A stretch of 64,000 nt of DNA from Hymenopellis radicata (GCA_015501595.1 JADNRX010000113.1:1-64000); one strand, 5' to 3'. Counted from the stretch's first letter, positions 45,010 to 57,606 are shown. Notes: generated by a model not told the origin, from the letters alone. Numbers and translations: made by a program.

Positions 45010-46175
45010 CATTCATAGACCTCCTAGCCCACCATCTGCAGCGCTAATCCACATCATCTCCACCCTGTCCACGCACATTCCTCCAGTCCTCAAAATCCTC
45101 TTCATCCGCAAGCTAAGCGCCAGCCCGTATCTCATAGCTGACCTTCTTGAACCGACCAGCGCGTTTGAACCCATCCGCCTGATTTGAACGAGGCGGACGG
45201 GCGACCCATCCGAGATTGTGGTCGGCGTAGAAATTGATCCGTTTCTCGCGTTCTGCAACAGACAGGTCAGTGCAACCTCACTGCTTCTCTGGGTCGCGCT
45301 CACCACCCCCAGCTGAAACCCCACCGTCGCCAGTCTTCGGTGCAGTCTTTTCTCGTTCGGCAAGAACCGTAGCAGCAGCAAGCAGTGAGGGCGGCTTCTT
45401 TGTCTTTTTCATTGAGATTGACGTCAGAGGCCGTAGTTGAGAGGGTCGTGGTATGGGTGGAAGCGATGACCCAGGCGGCGGCAGAGGCGGACTTTGCACA
45501 AACGCGCCAAACGAGTTTCATAAACTTCTCTTCAAAGTCGGTGTAGAGGGGAATGATAGTCACTACAAGGACGCGCTCGTCACTGTTGAAAAGATTAGAT
45601 AAATGGAAGACAGATCAATAGATCAACGTACGAGAAAGTAATGCACTGTTCCTTGTCGGCACGGACAAGATGTGCATGCGCGTGTCAGCGTCAATGTAGA
45701 TGACAGTAGCATCGTCGGTGCTGACAGATCGGTGGTAAGTGAAAAGCCTGTATGAACCTGACAGGTACGTACACAGTAGCAAGTGTGCATGGACCGCCGC
45801 ACTGATCTTGACGGCGACGAGAGGGTTCAACGACCGAACCACTGCCTCGAACGGGGCAAGATACGAGTTCTCGTAGGGAAAGACCCGGAGCTGGATGGGA
45901 GCCCTGAGCACAAAAGTCGTGGTGATCGTCCTACAACTTACAAGTCATGCTCAACACACATTTCCGGCCACGTTTTGAGCGTGTCGCGTATACTCGATAG
46001 CGGGAACGTCAACGGTGACCTTGAGAACAGCTGTGAAACAGTGAGAAGGGTGTAGAATGAGAGATGGCCACTAACCAAGAAACATGAGAAGCCAACGAAT
46101 GAAGGAAGGGAACACGTCCTCTACGAACAGTCTAGTGAACTCGAACATGTTGACGACGGTGATGCTATGCGCGTT
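45010..46175 (-). pseudogene. Hypothetical multi-exon gene, probably decayed
   Basis: Minus-strand pieces join in part through a GT..AG intron near 46030-46075: MFEFTRLFVEDVFPSFIRWL, LMFLAVLKVTVDVPAIEYTR, then VFPYENSYLAPFEAVVRSLN (~45825-45885), RLFTYHRSVSTDDATVIYID (~45690-45745) and YTDFEEKFMKLVWRVCAKSA (~45490-45550). The pieces look like one protein, but later frames break (C-rich, out-of-frame run near 45320-45380). No family was recognised. Confidence 0.4.
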
Positions 46176-47860
46176 GTCGTATCTTAGCTGAAGTCGGGGA
46201 ATGACTTGAAGTCTGGTTTGCGAGCGCGGGCGACTGATGGTCGACGCTGGACGTAAACTGCATGAGTTTTATGGTGCCGGTTGCGCGCCTCGCAACTGCG
46301 TCCCTCCTCGGCGCGCTGGCAGATGATATTGGTTGAGTGAATCCGTTCAAGGTTTGGGGCTTCAAGCTCCTCGACGCTCCTACAAGCAGTACCGTCGCTC
46401 TTAGCGCATAGCCGTGAAAAAGTGCTGCTTACACCAGATTGAGACTCGAATCCGAGGGTTTCCACGTTTGCGCGAGGTTTTGGCGATGCGAAGCCGACGA
46501 GAATGGACCAGAACGATGCAAGGCCGTCGGGGTCAAGAGCAAGGCACAAAAGCGGACTAGGACCCGCAGACCGGCAATACGGGAGCGCTTCGATCACTCA
46601 AGAAGTGTACCGGCCCGAGCTGGCACAATGAAACATGGCCAAAGTTCTCGCCATTGCATGGCACCACCATCATTGTCGTCGCGCTCGCGTAGCCCTGTTT
46701 TACCAGCGACGGTTTGCAAGGGCCTTCTCGGTGGATTCGGGGTCGCCCGTGCAGGAAGTATGGCTAGCGCCGCGCCATGAAGGTACATCGAAATTTTTGC
46801 TTTCAGCGACCTTACACCACGAGCAGTCACCTGCGCTCAAGCGCTGCTGCGGCGTCGGTATGGTTCATTACTTTGTCCTTTGTCTAGTCGTCCTCCACTC
46901 TGCTTTTTGCGACGCCCTCGTCAATCGTCTCCCTTCTGTGCTCATCAACGAACTTACTCACAAGCTTTTCAGACTTTCGCGACGTTGGCGTTTCGTATGA
47001 TGGACTAGGATGCTTTACGCTCTGCTTCTGACAGCGTGAGATGCTTCAAGGCATTGCTCAACTATCCAGTGCGTTGCTGAACGGCCTTTCTTACCGTCTT
47101 CTGACATGTCTTTACCCAGGTGTTCTTTTGGTGTCCTCGCTTCATCCTTACTTGTTGTTGGGTTCCCTTTGGCTCGTCGTCGACGTGTATGAGTCCGGCC
47201 ATGACGCCGCCGTCCGTACACCGCTTTCGATGAGCGCGAGGTTTTTCTTGGTGTAGCCACTGTTTGCCTCGTCTTACTAGACCCGCTCGTTGTTGAGTCT
47301 TGAGCGCTTGAGCCTCGGTACGTCGCTATCCGTCCTTATATTCATTCCGAATTCAGTATCGTTACAGACCGACTTCAAGTAACTGCTTTCTGAGTCACGG
47401 CGATATATGATGTACATCGTTTCATCCCACTACCATCCTCTCACCGCGCTGAATCGTTTCGAATCTAGTAACCTGTCTCGTCTCCAGTCGCGCTTCAACA
47501 TACTAGTAAGTTGTTTCTTTTCTGTACTCGGTGATGAGCTTGCTAACGGTTCGTGCAGGCTTTGGTCCTTTCGCCCAATGAGCGCCCTCAATGTGGGTCC
47601 TCGCACGACTGTAGGATCAATTACAACAGTGTAGGACGATCCCCTTGGCTGGGATTGGGCTGTGCAATGCGCTTTTCTGGTGTGTCAGTATCTCCCGCCC
47701 AAGTCTAAGCTACTGACCTTACTTGGAATTTCGACGCAGTCATCATCAAGCCTTCAACACCGCATGGTTGCCCGCCAACGTCGGTCGTCGACACAAAGTC
47801 CTGACTGCCGCTGTCTTGAATGGGCGTGATGACTCCAACCGTTAGGCACGTCTCAAACGC
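46176..47860. other. No confident gene
   Basis: Several frames of 60-137 codons on both strands, none with a domain. A minus-strand frame at 47015-47260 is rich in Arg/Lys but unsupported. Confidence 0.3.
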
Positions 47861-47861
47861 G

Positions 47862-48075
47862 GTGTTCAAATGGCGCATCTCAAATGTGGTGTTCAAATGG
47901 TGCATCTCAAATGGGAGCGTTCAAATGTAGATGTAGCTATTCATGTGTTCGGTACAGATATCAATTGAGAGGTTTTAAACAGACATTTAAATCCTCTCAG
48001 ATGTTCTCAGCTCGTACGGAATGCTTGCTGTTTTCAAGTTGTTTAATTGTTTTAAAACAGTTTAAATGGGTTAGA
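47862..48075 (+). repeat. TCAAATG-cluster, right
   Basis: A 27-28 bp unit (GGTGTTCAAATGGYGCATCT plus CAAATG) is repeated twice and a half at 47862-47930. It is followed by TTTAAA-rich DNA to about 48075. Orientation is opposite to the cluster at 44785. Confidence 0.55.
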
Positions 48076-48259
48076 GGTTGGAGTCAGAACGGTGCAATGT
48101 GAGTGCCTCAGGTTGTAGCAAGTCACTTGTACGAATACACTTCCGCGGCATGACTAGTAGTCCTGCGCTGACAGACTGCCTTTCACACTCGCTCCACATC
48201 TACAGCGGCGCGCTGCCACCAGGTCGGAAGCCGACCCCGTTGCAACTCGTCCCTTACCC

Positions 48260-48870
48260 TCGTCCCAAACCATTCATGATCATGACAATCCTTTCCCCGA
48301 GCTCAACGATTGCGATGACGACTACGATCATCTGACTTCGTTCATTGCTGAAGGAATTGGAGAGGACGATGAAAGCGAGGACGGCGACGACGATGTGGGG
48401 AACTGGCCGGCTCTCGAATCGTACGCGCTCGAGCACTTTTCTCTCTCAGAGTATTTCTCTGAAAAAGTCGATTCGCATCAGATGCTACTCGACGACAAGG
48501 AGTATTCTGCGAGTTTACCAGCATCAACACGATCGCCACTGGCGCGCCTTGATAGCTCGACCTGTTTGAATATAATTGCGGATTCGCTCGTGAGGAGCCT
48601 GAGGATGTGATATCTTTACCGCAGAATACTGTCCATGGTATGTTTCCGAAATGACTTAATTTGGTCTCTAAGTTCATGCTCTAGCTCGTCCTAGCTTCAT
48701 GCGTCGAATGCGAGAAAACTACATGGCGTCGTGTCCGAATCAAACTTGCGAATTTACTATTCGGATGTGTTTCGCAAATTCCCGCTTGACGAATAGTCCT
48801 AAGGATCTGCTTGATCCTCATAACGACATCAGCAGGGCTCGGCGCGCACCCGTGAGCGACCCCATAATGT
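48260..48870 (+). pseudogene. Acidic coding remnant (unknown family)
   Basis: A plus-strand frame reads TSFIAEGIGEDDESEDGDDD and ALEHFSLSEYFSEKVDSHQM to 48610. Another frame continues FAREEPEDVISLPQNTVH up to a GTATGT donor, and after an intron RPSFMRRMRENYMASCPNQT. It looks like two exons with a frame change. The acidic region and setting suggest a transposon gene, but no transposase motif was seen. Confidence 0.35.
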
Positions 48871-49312
48871 TGGGGTGAGTTCTAAGAAATTGTCATACAT
48901 GAAGGAAACTGAACTGACGGCAAAGTCTCGACACCCCAGACCAAAGCCTGCGTACATCCCTAAGAAGGACCCCTCTGAACGTAACTCCAAAACACACGCG
49001 GAATTGATATGTATGCGCCTAACGCCTCTTCGAAGAAGCAGCTTAACTCAAGCGCTTGACATGCAGGACCAACTACTCCGAGCCTTGCTTGGGTTTAACT
49101 GAAGTCAAGCCTTGAGGGTAACACCTCAGGCCTCAACAACATGTAAGTACATTTCTGGGCGTGGTGCGATCAATGATAGACGCCACAAGGTTTTCTCGCA
49201 GACTCGGAGGTATAAAAGTGATTAGATAGACCAACAAAGGAATACGTATAGAGGCCAGCCTGTGCACTATTCAACATGTCGTTATAAAGGGCAGTAAGTA
49301 ACAGTACAGTAA

Positions 49313-51153
49313 TTAGTCCTGAAGGTCATCACTGACGGTCGTGGCTTGTGGCGGCTGCGAGGTAGTCGGACTTGAGGCAAACTGAGAGTTGAAAGGGAGA
49401 GTTGATGGTGGGCTTGCAGACGAATAGGGTGTGTGGCTCAGCGGTGTCATACCCACAGAGCTACCGTGGGGCCGGGCGCTGTTGACGCTCTGTCCTGGAA
49501 ACTGATGAGGGTCAAGAATGAATTTTTGTTCATCGCCGACAGAACGAAAGGGTTGAAGTACCTTGATTTCGTTGCAAGTGCGTACTGTAAATAACCAAGC
49601 GATTGTCACTGTGATGAAGATGGCAGTCGCATAGAAAACAAGTAGAAAAATGTTTCTAAGAACATGTTCCACGTCGGAAAAGGTAGATCTGGCGGACGAG
49701 ACGTGGATAGAGCCTGTTTGTAGGGGATCGATTCCGCCTTGGGTGGAGGTAAGAGGCCTTGTAATCGGACTGTGACGTTTGACCCAGATCAGAACCCTGG
49801 AAGGTTGTTGGAGTGTAGAACCCGCGATGGCGATGTAACTAAGCTCCTCTGTGCTGCATGTCTGTTTAGCACGTCAGTCAACGAAAGTACACTCCAGGAA
49901 GACTGGCTTACAGCAACGGGCTGAACTAATCCACCAAGCGGATAGTCCAGCGTTCCGACGAGTTGCTTGGAAGCGGTGTCGTAGACATTTGCTTTACCAC
50001 GATCAGTACCGCCTACCACCAGTTTTGAACCCTCCACAAACGCAACTTGCTTCGGATATCGAACCAAAGGCGGATCGCAGGGAAGAGTGCAAAGTAACGA
50101 GGTGTGACATAGACTATCCCTTCTATACAACTCGAAATCTTGCCCGTTCATCGAAACGAACGCGTCCGAGCTTTCATTCACAGCAACCGACGCCCTTGAA
50201 GTAATTAAGATGATAAAGATCAAGAAGATGGCGAGGAAGCTCACATAACAAGAGGGGCTTCTTTGTTCTCCTTGATCAAGGCGCCTGTCTTGCCATCAAG
50301 TAAAGCCCTGTTGATATATCATTAGTGATTTAGCATATAGAAATGAAGTAGACGAGCTTACAGGTGTCCTCCCGTCCTAGAGAATACGAGTACATGACGC
50401 GTTTTGTTTTCAAAGGCAACTGTTCTGGGGATGTACTTCGCCGGCAACTTGACAGAGAAGATTTTCACGAAACCATCCTCTGGAGACAAGGCGTAGACCG
50501 AGACTTGAGGTTCCGTAGGATTTCCATGGCTGAAGGCGACGCGGGCTCGGTTACGTGATGGGTTGACCACGTCAGAATACACGCCAAGAGAGATAATAGC
50601 GGCCTCGGAGCCACCAACGGACCCCATAGGTAGCTTATGAGAGTCGTAAAACTTCTGTACAGAACGCTCAAAACAAAGCAAATGGAGGTTGTGCGAAACA
50701 CGCACTCCAGCTCTCGCGTTGAAATTCCAGGTTACTATTCTGCCGTCATCGGAACCCAAGACTAGGGTGTACAGGTGCACTTTGGTCAAGTAAATCCAGG
50801 TACAAACAGTACAGTGGAGGTCATCGTCGGGAACAGGAATTGGTAGGAAAGACGTAACGTCCCAGATGAATACTTTGCCACCTTGGCCCGCTGTAGGTAA
50901 TGAAGTTTAGAGGCGTCGAAGCATGTAGGAGAGAGATTCACTGGTAGGATTAATTTCCGCTAAAGATGAGGAGCGTCAGGTGGGGAAGTACTATAAAGCG
51001 AACAGGCTCACTGATAGCAGCCAAAAAATGACCATCATGGGAGAAAGCTAGATGACAGACGCCATCTTTTGGCCCCCTCAACTCTTGGTAAAAACGGTAA
51101 TCGGGAGGAGGGCCGGAGGTGTGAACGGGATGAGAAGACATTTGGGCGGACAT
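49313..51153 (-). CDS. WD40-like protein with one C-terminal membrane helix
   Basis: Five exons, 51153-51012, 50890-50362, 50307-50245, 50194-49912 and 49861-49313, join in one frame (521 aa) through GT..AG introns. The N-terminal two thirds carry beta-propeller repeats: GVCHLAFSHDGHFLAA, GGKVFIWDVTSF, LVLGSDDGRIVTWNF, LVVGGTDRGKANVYDTASK and IAIAGSTLQQPSRVLIW. A single hydrophobic helix (NIFLLVFYATAIFITVTIAW) lies about 120 residues before a Ser/Pro/Gln-rich end (SDDLQD). The propeller suggests protein binding and the helix membrane anchoring; the partner is unknown. Similar WD40 proteins are common in mushroom genomes. The start gives MSAQMSSHPVH; it is divergent from the 51433 gene, with about 280 bp between starts. 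Confidence 0.82.
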
Positions 51154-51432
51154 ACGGTGGCGCTATGGTTCTCAGCGTAGCCGTATAAATGTCGACCATA
51201 ACAAAGGGATAGGTCTTTGATGTGATCAAAAGTGCAAGAAAGGAATTCGTCGGTCAGTCCGGGCCGATTTAAACCTTCCTTCATGGTCGTCGGTCAAAGA
51301 GCTTTCATTTTGGAATAGCAAGCGTCTTCAAGTCGTCTGGACACAAACGCTTTTCTGTGTAATTGTTCTTAAACTGTTAAGCGTTTCTCGTCGTTCCGCC
51401 ACTCATACGATCTGCTTCCCGCCGTTCCCAAT
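51154..51432. promoter_or_regulatory. Shared upstream region of two divergent genes
   Basis: A 279-bp interval between the start codons of the WD40-TM gene (minus) and the Ser/Pro-rich gene (plus), so both promoters probably lie here. A pyrimidine-rich tract precedes the plus-strand start. No clear TATA element was seen. Confidence 0.5.
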
Positions 51433-52620
51433 ATGTCCTCTTGCTTTAACCCCAACCCCTTCCTCTCACTCGACCGCACCGAAATTCCAAGTCCGAGGGT
51501 TTCGACCAACCTTGATCAGACTACGTTACCCTCTGTTGGACCTAGTCGTACACGCCGCTCTGGTCGGCGTTCCTCCCCTTACCCGTCTCGGTCACCTTCG
51601 CCTCACCCCCGACACCGAAGCCATCGCTACCGGTCGTCTCCTTGGGTTCGACGTTCTTCGTCACCTTCGCTCTCGTCGTCCTCCTCATCTTCATCCACCG
51701 ACTTTTCTTCGGATGATGAGGACGACGAGACGCCGTGGGCAACAGTTGCGCTTGATCCATCCGTTCGACGTGCTTCCCCTTCGGATCAACCTTCAGCTAT
51801 GCAAGGCAAGATTTTATTAGCACAACAGGAACCTGCTTCCGAACAGACGGCGCCCACGCAGCCACCACCGCCCCGTTCTGTACCACAATCACAGCCCGTT
51901 TTCCATCAACAACTCCACCCCCAGTCGTCTACGTCCCAAACTTCATCCCAACCGTCGTCATCTTCATCCCAACCGCCGCCGTCTTCATCCCAACCGTCGT
52001 CGTCTTCATCTCAGGCGTCGTCTGCAACCCCCAGCGCGCCATCTACCTCCCAGTCCAAATCCCCAATTCCTGAGCCGTCTATTAAGCCAGTTGTCACCTC
52101 TGTTCCTCATGAGCCGTGGAGTGGTAGCTGCGGCTCGCAAGTTTCGGGAAAGATCCCGAAGCCGGTGGGCGAAGTCGGAAGACCAAAGCGTGGAGGATAC
52201 AACCTTGAAAAGACTTTAGGTTGGCCCGCATCTCTGTTTTCAGACGTCAAGGTAAGCATTTCTTACCTAGTGTTACATCGTCCGACTCATGAAGGAATAG
52301 CGCGAAATCAAAGTCTTAGTCTACGAGAAAATGGACTGCCGTACAGGCTTTGCTCATCAACCGCAAAGCAAGATAGAATATGTTCATGAAGAGGTGATTC
52401 TGCTGATGCTCGTGATATTACATTGACTAACGTTCAACAGGCCCTCGTCCTTTATCCTTGGCTGGATAGGTATGAAAAGTTGTGGGTCGTAGATGACTTC
52501 ATTCGCGGCCACTTAAAGTATCGAAAGTCCGCATTGCAGAGGGAGGATGATGCTCAAAGGCATATCCAAGCTCAGGAGCGCATTCAGGAGCTAGAAAGTA
52601 GACGCCAGCGTGATCATTAG
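51433..52620 (+). CDS. Ser/Pro-rich protein with conserved C-terminal part
   Basis: Three exons, 51433-52251, 52301-52393 and 52441-52620, join in one frame (363 aa) through GT..AG introns of 49 and 47 bp. Residues 1-230 are disordered: an Arg/Ser stretch (SRTRRSGRRSSPYPSRSPSP), an acidic patch (SSDDEDDETPW) and repeated SSSSQP units. The C-terminal part (GYNLEKTLGWPASLFSDVK, KIEYVHEEALVLYPWLDRYE, LWVVDDFIRGHLKYRKSALQ) looks folded and ends in a charged helix (AQERIQELESRRQRDH). This layout is common for basidiomycete proteins found near transposons. Its function is unknown. No signal peptide. Confidence 0.75.
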
Positions 52621-53862
52621 ATATCCTAGTTCTTAGTTCTGTAACTATCACGGTCCGTTGAACAATAGCTTGTCTTTGCATCGCTGTCTTGAGATTAATC
52701 GCTCTAGGCAAACGGTCAGGCTGAGCTCTTAGTAGGGAGTGTAAATCAAAGAGTAGCCGCACACTGTCCGCAAGCTTGGCCACTGCAGCAAGGGTGTTGA
52801 TGGTTGACATGATTATTTGACTCGGACGGCTTCATCACCTCTCGACAACGGTGCTAGGCCTCATCGAGAGCATAGCAGATGCCCCGTCCCAAGCAGGCAC
52901 GCTTCGCCATTCCGTCGCCCCGGAGTCCGGAAACCTGGCCGCGATTTCCAACGCTGAACGAACGCACAAAGTACCGCCGGAAACTGGCAGGCGACGCTCC
53001 CATAAATATATACTGGTCATTCGAAGCGGTGATGAGTTGCCTAGGGAGCCCGCCTGTGTGACTAAACAGGAACATAGCTGAGAACCAGGAAGCAACGCGC
53101 TAAACATCAGTGAACAAGACATACAACGACGAGGATTCTGATACACTTGATTTTGCCAATCTGCGCCCAAGTCGGCCGTTCGGTACCGTTAATAGTGCAT
53201 CCGAAGGCTTTACTGCGTACTAACCAACGATGTTCTGACCCTTCACCGGCTCAGGAGCTAGTGTAGTGGGAAAACATGTTAACAATACATCTACAGATAA
53301 AATAAACTAAAATCCAGGTCACGATTCTTCACATTTGATCGCTAGAGATTCCATGATTGTACTTAATGATCAAGAACGGTTGTGTCCCCGCCCTCGGTGT
53401 CGCATTAACATCAGGATGCCCCAAAAAAGTAGGACAGCAGGTGAGTGCGCCACAGGTTAGGAACATACCCTGCTTCTCTAATCAGATCAACGGCCGAGTA
53501 CAGAATAATGAAACCAACCAATTAAGGGTGAGAGAGAGAGCTTCGCCGTGCGCAAAGTCGTTCAGCAACCCACGCCTGCCATAGAAAAATCGGCCGGCTA
53601 CGAAATTTACATCCCAACGATTGTCAAGAGGCGGAGTACTAGTGATTCCCGCCTGGGCTCAAAGTGACCTACAAAAGAATACCGTCGTACGTAGGCATCA
53701 TCAGGGCGAGACAAAGTCATTATTGTTGTACGGCACCCACCTAATGGGTCCTCAGAGAGGGGATGTTTTTTTAAAAGTAATCTGCCACGAGATGAGGGGT
53801 GCTTATCAGATACCGGATTGTGACTTCACTGAGCTTGAAGGGCCTAGCGTTTTGAGGGTGTG
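52621..53862. other. Spacer with two small unsupported frames
   Basis: A minus-strand frame starting at 52810 (MSTINTLAAVAKLADSVRLL) and a plus-strand frame at 52879-53061 (MPRPKQARFAIPSP) face away from each other. Either could be a small gene, but neither has a known domain, and the first runs antisense into the Ser/Pro-rich gene. Nothing else is recognisable up to 53862. Confidence 0.3.
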
Positions 53863-54090
53863 AGCGGGCGACGAGCGGGTTGTTACGGCAACAGCTGGGT
53901 AGGATGCCTCCCTGAGACCGGCAGGTAAGTCAACCGGTGCCCTGCCAGCTTTGAGAGACTTTTGACTGCGAGTGGGGTGAGGAGAGAGGCAGTGTAGAAT
54001 TAGGAGAAATATGTTCGTTGATCTGTTGTTCCCTGTTTGTACTCGGTAGGATCGGCCCGATTAAGAGCGGCGATGAGCGGGCGATGAGTT
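53863..54090 (-). repeat. 225-bp repeat, right copy
   Basis: Inverted relative to 31682-31906, with high similarity over almost its full length. A partly similar segment (GATCGGCCCGATT within AT-rich DNA) near 61880 may be a third, decayed copy. Confidence 0.88.
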
Positions 54091-54097
54091 CATTAAT

Positions 54098-54159
54098 ATT
54101 AGAGGTACTAACCCCCAGCCACAAGGGCCCCTAGTATTAGAGGTACTAACCCCCAGCCA
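54098..54159 (+). repeat. Direct repeat of 24 bp
   Basis: ATTAGAGGTACTAACCCCCA plus GCCA occurs at 54098-54121 and again at about 54136-54159, with CAAGGGCCCCTAGT between. It directly adjoins the outer edge of the 225-bp repeat. Confidence 0.8.
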
Positions 54160-54301
54160 TCATGACGACGACGAGCCTAGCACACTGCTGAGGACGATGA
54201 CTTCATTCTGGATGACGATCGGCTCATCCAGAACGCGTGTCTGTGAATACCATCGAGTAAGTGCTTCGCTTATCTCACTTTCCCGCACTTGCTTCTTCGA
54301 T

Positions 54302-56110
54302 TTATCCAAGTCCTTCTATAGTAAGTGTGATCACGGTCAGCTGCTGTAGTTCGCATACCTTCATGCAATCTGGCGTTTCACAGAGTGCACCAAAACCCTT
54401 CAACTCAGCAATCCCTTCAACGTGGAGGTATTGACCTACGACCTGCTTGGCGCGGCCGATAACGATGTCAACAAGACTCTGAGGACCACGTAACATTAGA
54501 CGCCACACTCGTCGCCAGATAACGAGGACAATAGGCAATCCGTCGACCACGATGATGACACCAACAGCGAGGACGCCTGGAAGTACCACGATGCTCCGGT
54601 AACGACAAGGATCAATGAAACCAAGAAGGACGACCAACTCCGCGAAGACAACGACCATCACATGCAATGTATGTGGTGATAACAAGGACGGTGTCAATCT
54701 GGCTGTGGTTTAGGCTACAGCCCAGCGACGCTAATCGCCCAGGAGGAGCCCTTTGAGACCTTGTTCCTCCCCGCCCCCTTCAAGAGAAGCTCACTGCGGC
54801 GAACCAGTTCCTTCCCGCAACATCCACGTAGCTACCCATGGCTCCCGAGTCTGTCATAGTTCATCATTGAACGTGATACCGGCGACTATGAAAGCACTTG
54901 CCATCGTTCCCAGGAAGTCCATTGACAGAGGTATTGAACCGAGTGCTGATAGTCTCTCGAACTCTTTGCGAGCTCATACCCGGCTTGTTAGCGTAATGAT
55001 ACGTGTGGGGAATCTGTTGAGACGGTTCGTTTGTCGAATCGAAGTAGTTCTACGCAACGGGCACCATCAGATTCAACGAGATAACATTGCAAAGCGAGTG
55101 AGCCCACGTCGGAGAACATCAGTCCAGTCCTTCGATGAATTTATCCGTACCACCTTGAAGCTCGATAAGCTCGGCCGTATCATGTGGAACATACTGAAAG
55201 AGTACAGATCAGCGAATCTCAAGGCTCAACGACAGCGCGACTGCTTGCCTGTGAGTACTTAAGGAAGAAAGTGGGTGTGGGTCAGTCGGACGAACAGCCA
55301 GATGGTGGAAAATACGCACAACTACTATAGGACTAGTCTCGTAGAACCCATCGCGCCGAATGGCATTCAAGAAACACGTCGCTTTGAGGGGATCATTGAC
55401 ACTACAGTGCCGTGGATCAGTATAGTTCCAGGTTCCATTAGCAAACTTGGGCTACGCGATTCGGGACTTAATGAATTAACCTATCTCAACGAGTGCTTGC
55501 TTACCTGGAAGAAACCAGTAATATTTTGAGCAATGTCCGGAACGGAGATATTGCTATTCCACGAGTTCACGAAATTTTCAGCTCGCGAAAAGACTATCAC
55601 GAGCGGTAATGAGGCCGGGAAGTATCTGTCATAAGGAGTGGACCCACTTTTGCAGCATCGTCCTCCTTGTCGAGCAGTTTGGCTACTTGTGCGATGGTGA
55701 AATCGTCAAAAGCATACTACGTGAGGCATGAAGTGAAGAAGACATGTAATGCAATGATTCACACCTCGAGAGCTCTGGACACCTGTTTCGTATTGGATCC
55801 ACCTCTGAACGTCGTGTCCGATAGTATGTAGCCTAGGATTTGAATTGTAAGAAACGCTTAATCTGGCAGCCGACCACCACAGTCAAGGACACTAACCATA
55901 TTCTTTCCATGCGTCCACTTGGCGTCCTTGAATATTCCAGTTCGGAGGTGTCTCTTGAGCGCGGCGCGTAGCAGTGAGCTCCACGCGGATCAAGTTAGTC
56001 AGATTCGTCGAGAAATATCCTGGAGAAGCTGCATCGTCCGGAGACCCTAAGGACAACGCTGCAGATACTGTCGTGACGCGAAAAGCGCCCAAGAGACGTA
56101 CCATCTGGAA
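54302..56110 (-). pseudogene. Scattered exon-like pieces of an unknown gene
   Basis: On the minus strand: MVRLLGAFRVTTVSAALSLG and ETPPNWNIQGRQVDAWKEYG (~55900-56110), FTIAQVAKLLDKEDDAAK (~55650-55700) ending at a GTGGGT donor, PLVIVFSRAENFVNSWNSN (~55540-55620) ending at GTAAGC, and a hydrophobic piece (PGVLAVGVIIVVDGLPIVLV, ~54525-54590). These look like exons of one gene, but they could not be joined in frame. A plus-strand frame at 54753-55262 (169 aa) overlaps and is an alternative. No family was recognised. Confidence 0.35.
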
Positions 56111-56239
56111 GAAGGTTACGCAAAATCTTTCTTGAGTCAATGGTTGTAAGACATTGCTCAAAGGCAGAACAATCATTGTAGATCGGGAAAAGTTTGAAGT
56201 TCGATAGCGGAACTTGCTAAGGAGAGTTGACATTGAATA

Positions 56240-57606
56240 TTTGCCTCGGGGAAACGCCTACCCCTCCAGTTCCCGACTGATGCAACTGCGAGAATCCAGT
56301 CACATTATACTGGGGATCACCATCATACCCAGCATGCTACAACGAAAATTAACGCGTCTTTCCCGCTCAGACGATATTAGAGACTTGCATTGCCAGGTGA
56401 ATCCGTGTCCATCCCCACGTTGCATTCCCTGAGGCACGCTGGCACCTGTTGACACGCAGTGCGTAAACATTTGCTCTCCCCCGAAATCGTTGATGCGTCA
56501 GAAACCTGGAAACGTGTGGCCTCCATTGACAGTTCCGATGAAGAGATTAACGTAGTCGAGGGGGTCAAGAGCTGCAGCGCCAACGGTCACCAACGCATAG
56601 AGGATGAGCCTGTACATGACTGTACGAGAACAAGTCCTTGAAGGTCAGCTGCTGATACTAGAAGCCTTGTTCAAGGGCGCATGATAAAGCCTCGGCAGGC
56701 GGGCGAATGTGGGAGGTGGGCCGTAATCAAACCCCAAGACCTGCAATTTACGAAGATATAGCTACTACTAGTACTAGATAGGCATAGTAGTTGCCTCAAA
56801 GTCCAGAAAAAGGTCCAGGCCCGTTGTTGGGAAAATGTGATGCTATATGGCAGGAGGACGAGTTAACAGATTGAGTTTCACGTCCCGTTTAAACCAGTCA
56901 AGTATTTGCAGTGTTGGCATTGAAGGTGTTGTGCCAGTCGTGGAGAAACGCAAGTCGCGATCGCGTCGGCCCGGAATCGTCCTTGACCACGAACCGCCAT
57001 TTCCACGTTGGAGAAGTGCTGAACGAACGATTCCATGGGACTGCCGTCAAAGAACTGCATGTTCACAAGCCGTATGGGCTGCACAGCTAAAGGGCATTGT
57101 CTGACATTCGACGTTCGGTCCGGTTTCGGCTGTCGGCATCTCGCCTTTCCTTTTCCTGGGGGGTAGAGTCCTTGCACTGGGGGTCCTTGCATAAACGCAA
57201 GGAAATTGCAGTCCTAGTGCTCAGCTGCGAAAGCTTGGGATTCAGATGGCGACTCACCAGAATAACTAATTCTCGGACTAGGCTTGGACGGTTATTATGA
57301 TAATCATAAAGATCCTTCCTCGATCGCGATTCCCGTCGAGTCATGTGACTGAGCGCCGCCGCTGTCGCGGACGTGTCTGTTTGACACGCTTTGGTTAGCA
57401 TCAACGAAGAAGGTCAGCCATCATCTTTTCTTTTGATTATTTACTCACTATTCCAGATTTGAATCCACTATCCGTTTCTATAACCTCCCAACTCCGTCCT
57501 TACTCTAGCACAACTCCATTTTCCTCTGTCCGTTTTATCATATAAGTATCACTAGGCGTTGTACCCTGTACTCTATACCTTACTTGCTGTATCTAACAAA
57601 GCTCAC
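56240..57606. other. No confident gene
   Basis: Minus-strand frames near 56878-57192 (QFFDGSPMESFVQHFSNVEM) and 57087-57404 overlap in different phases. The first looks protein-like but isolated. Confidence 0.3.

Noticed and set aside
47015..47260. Basic Arg/Lys-rich minus-strand protein
   Set aside because: Short, no domain, and its composition fits a shadow frame; no promoter or splice support.
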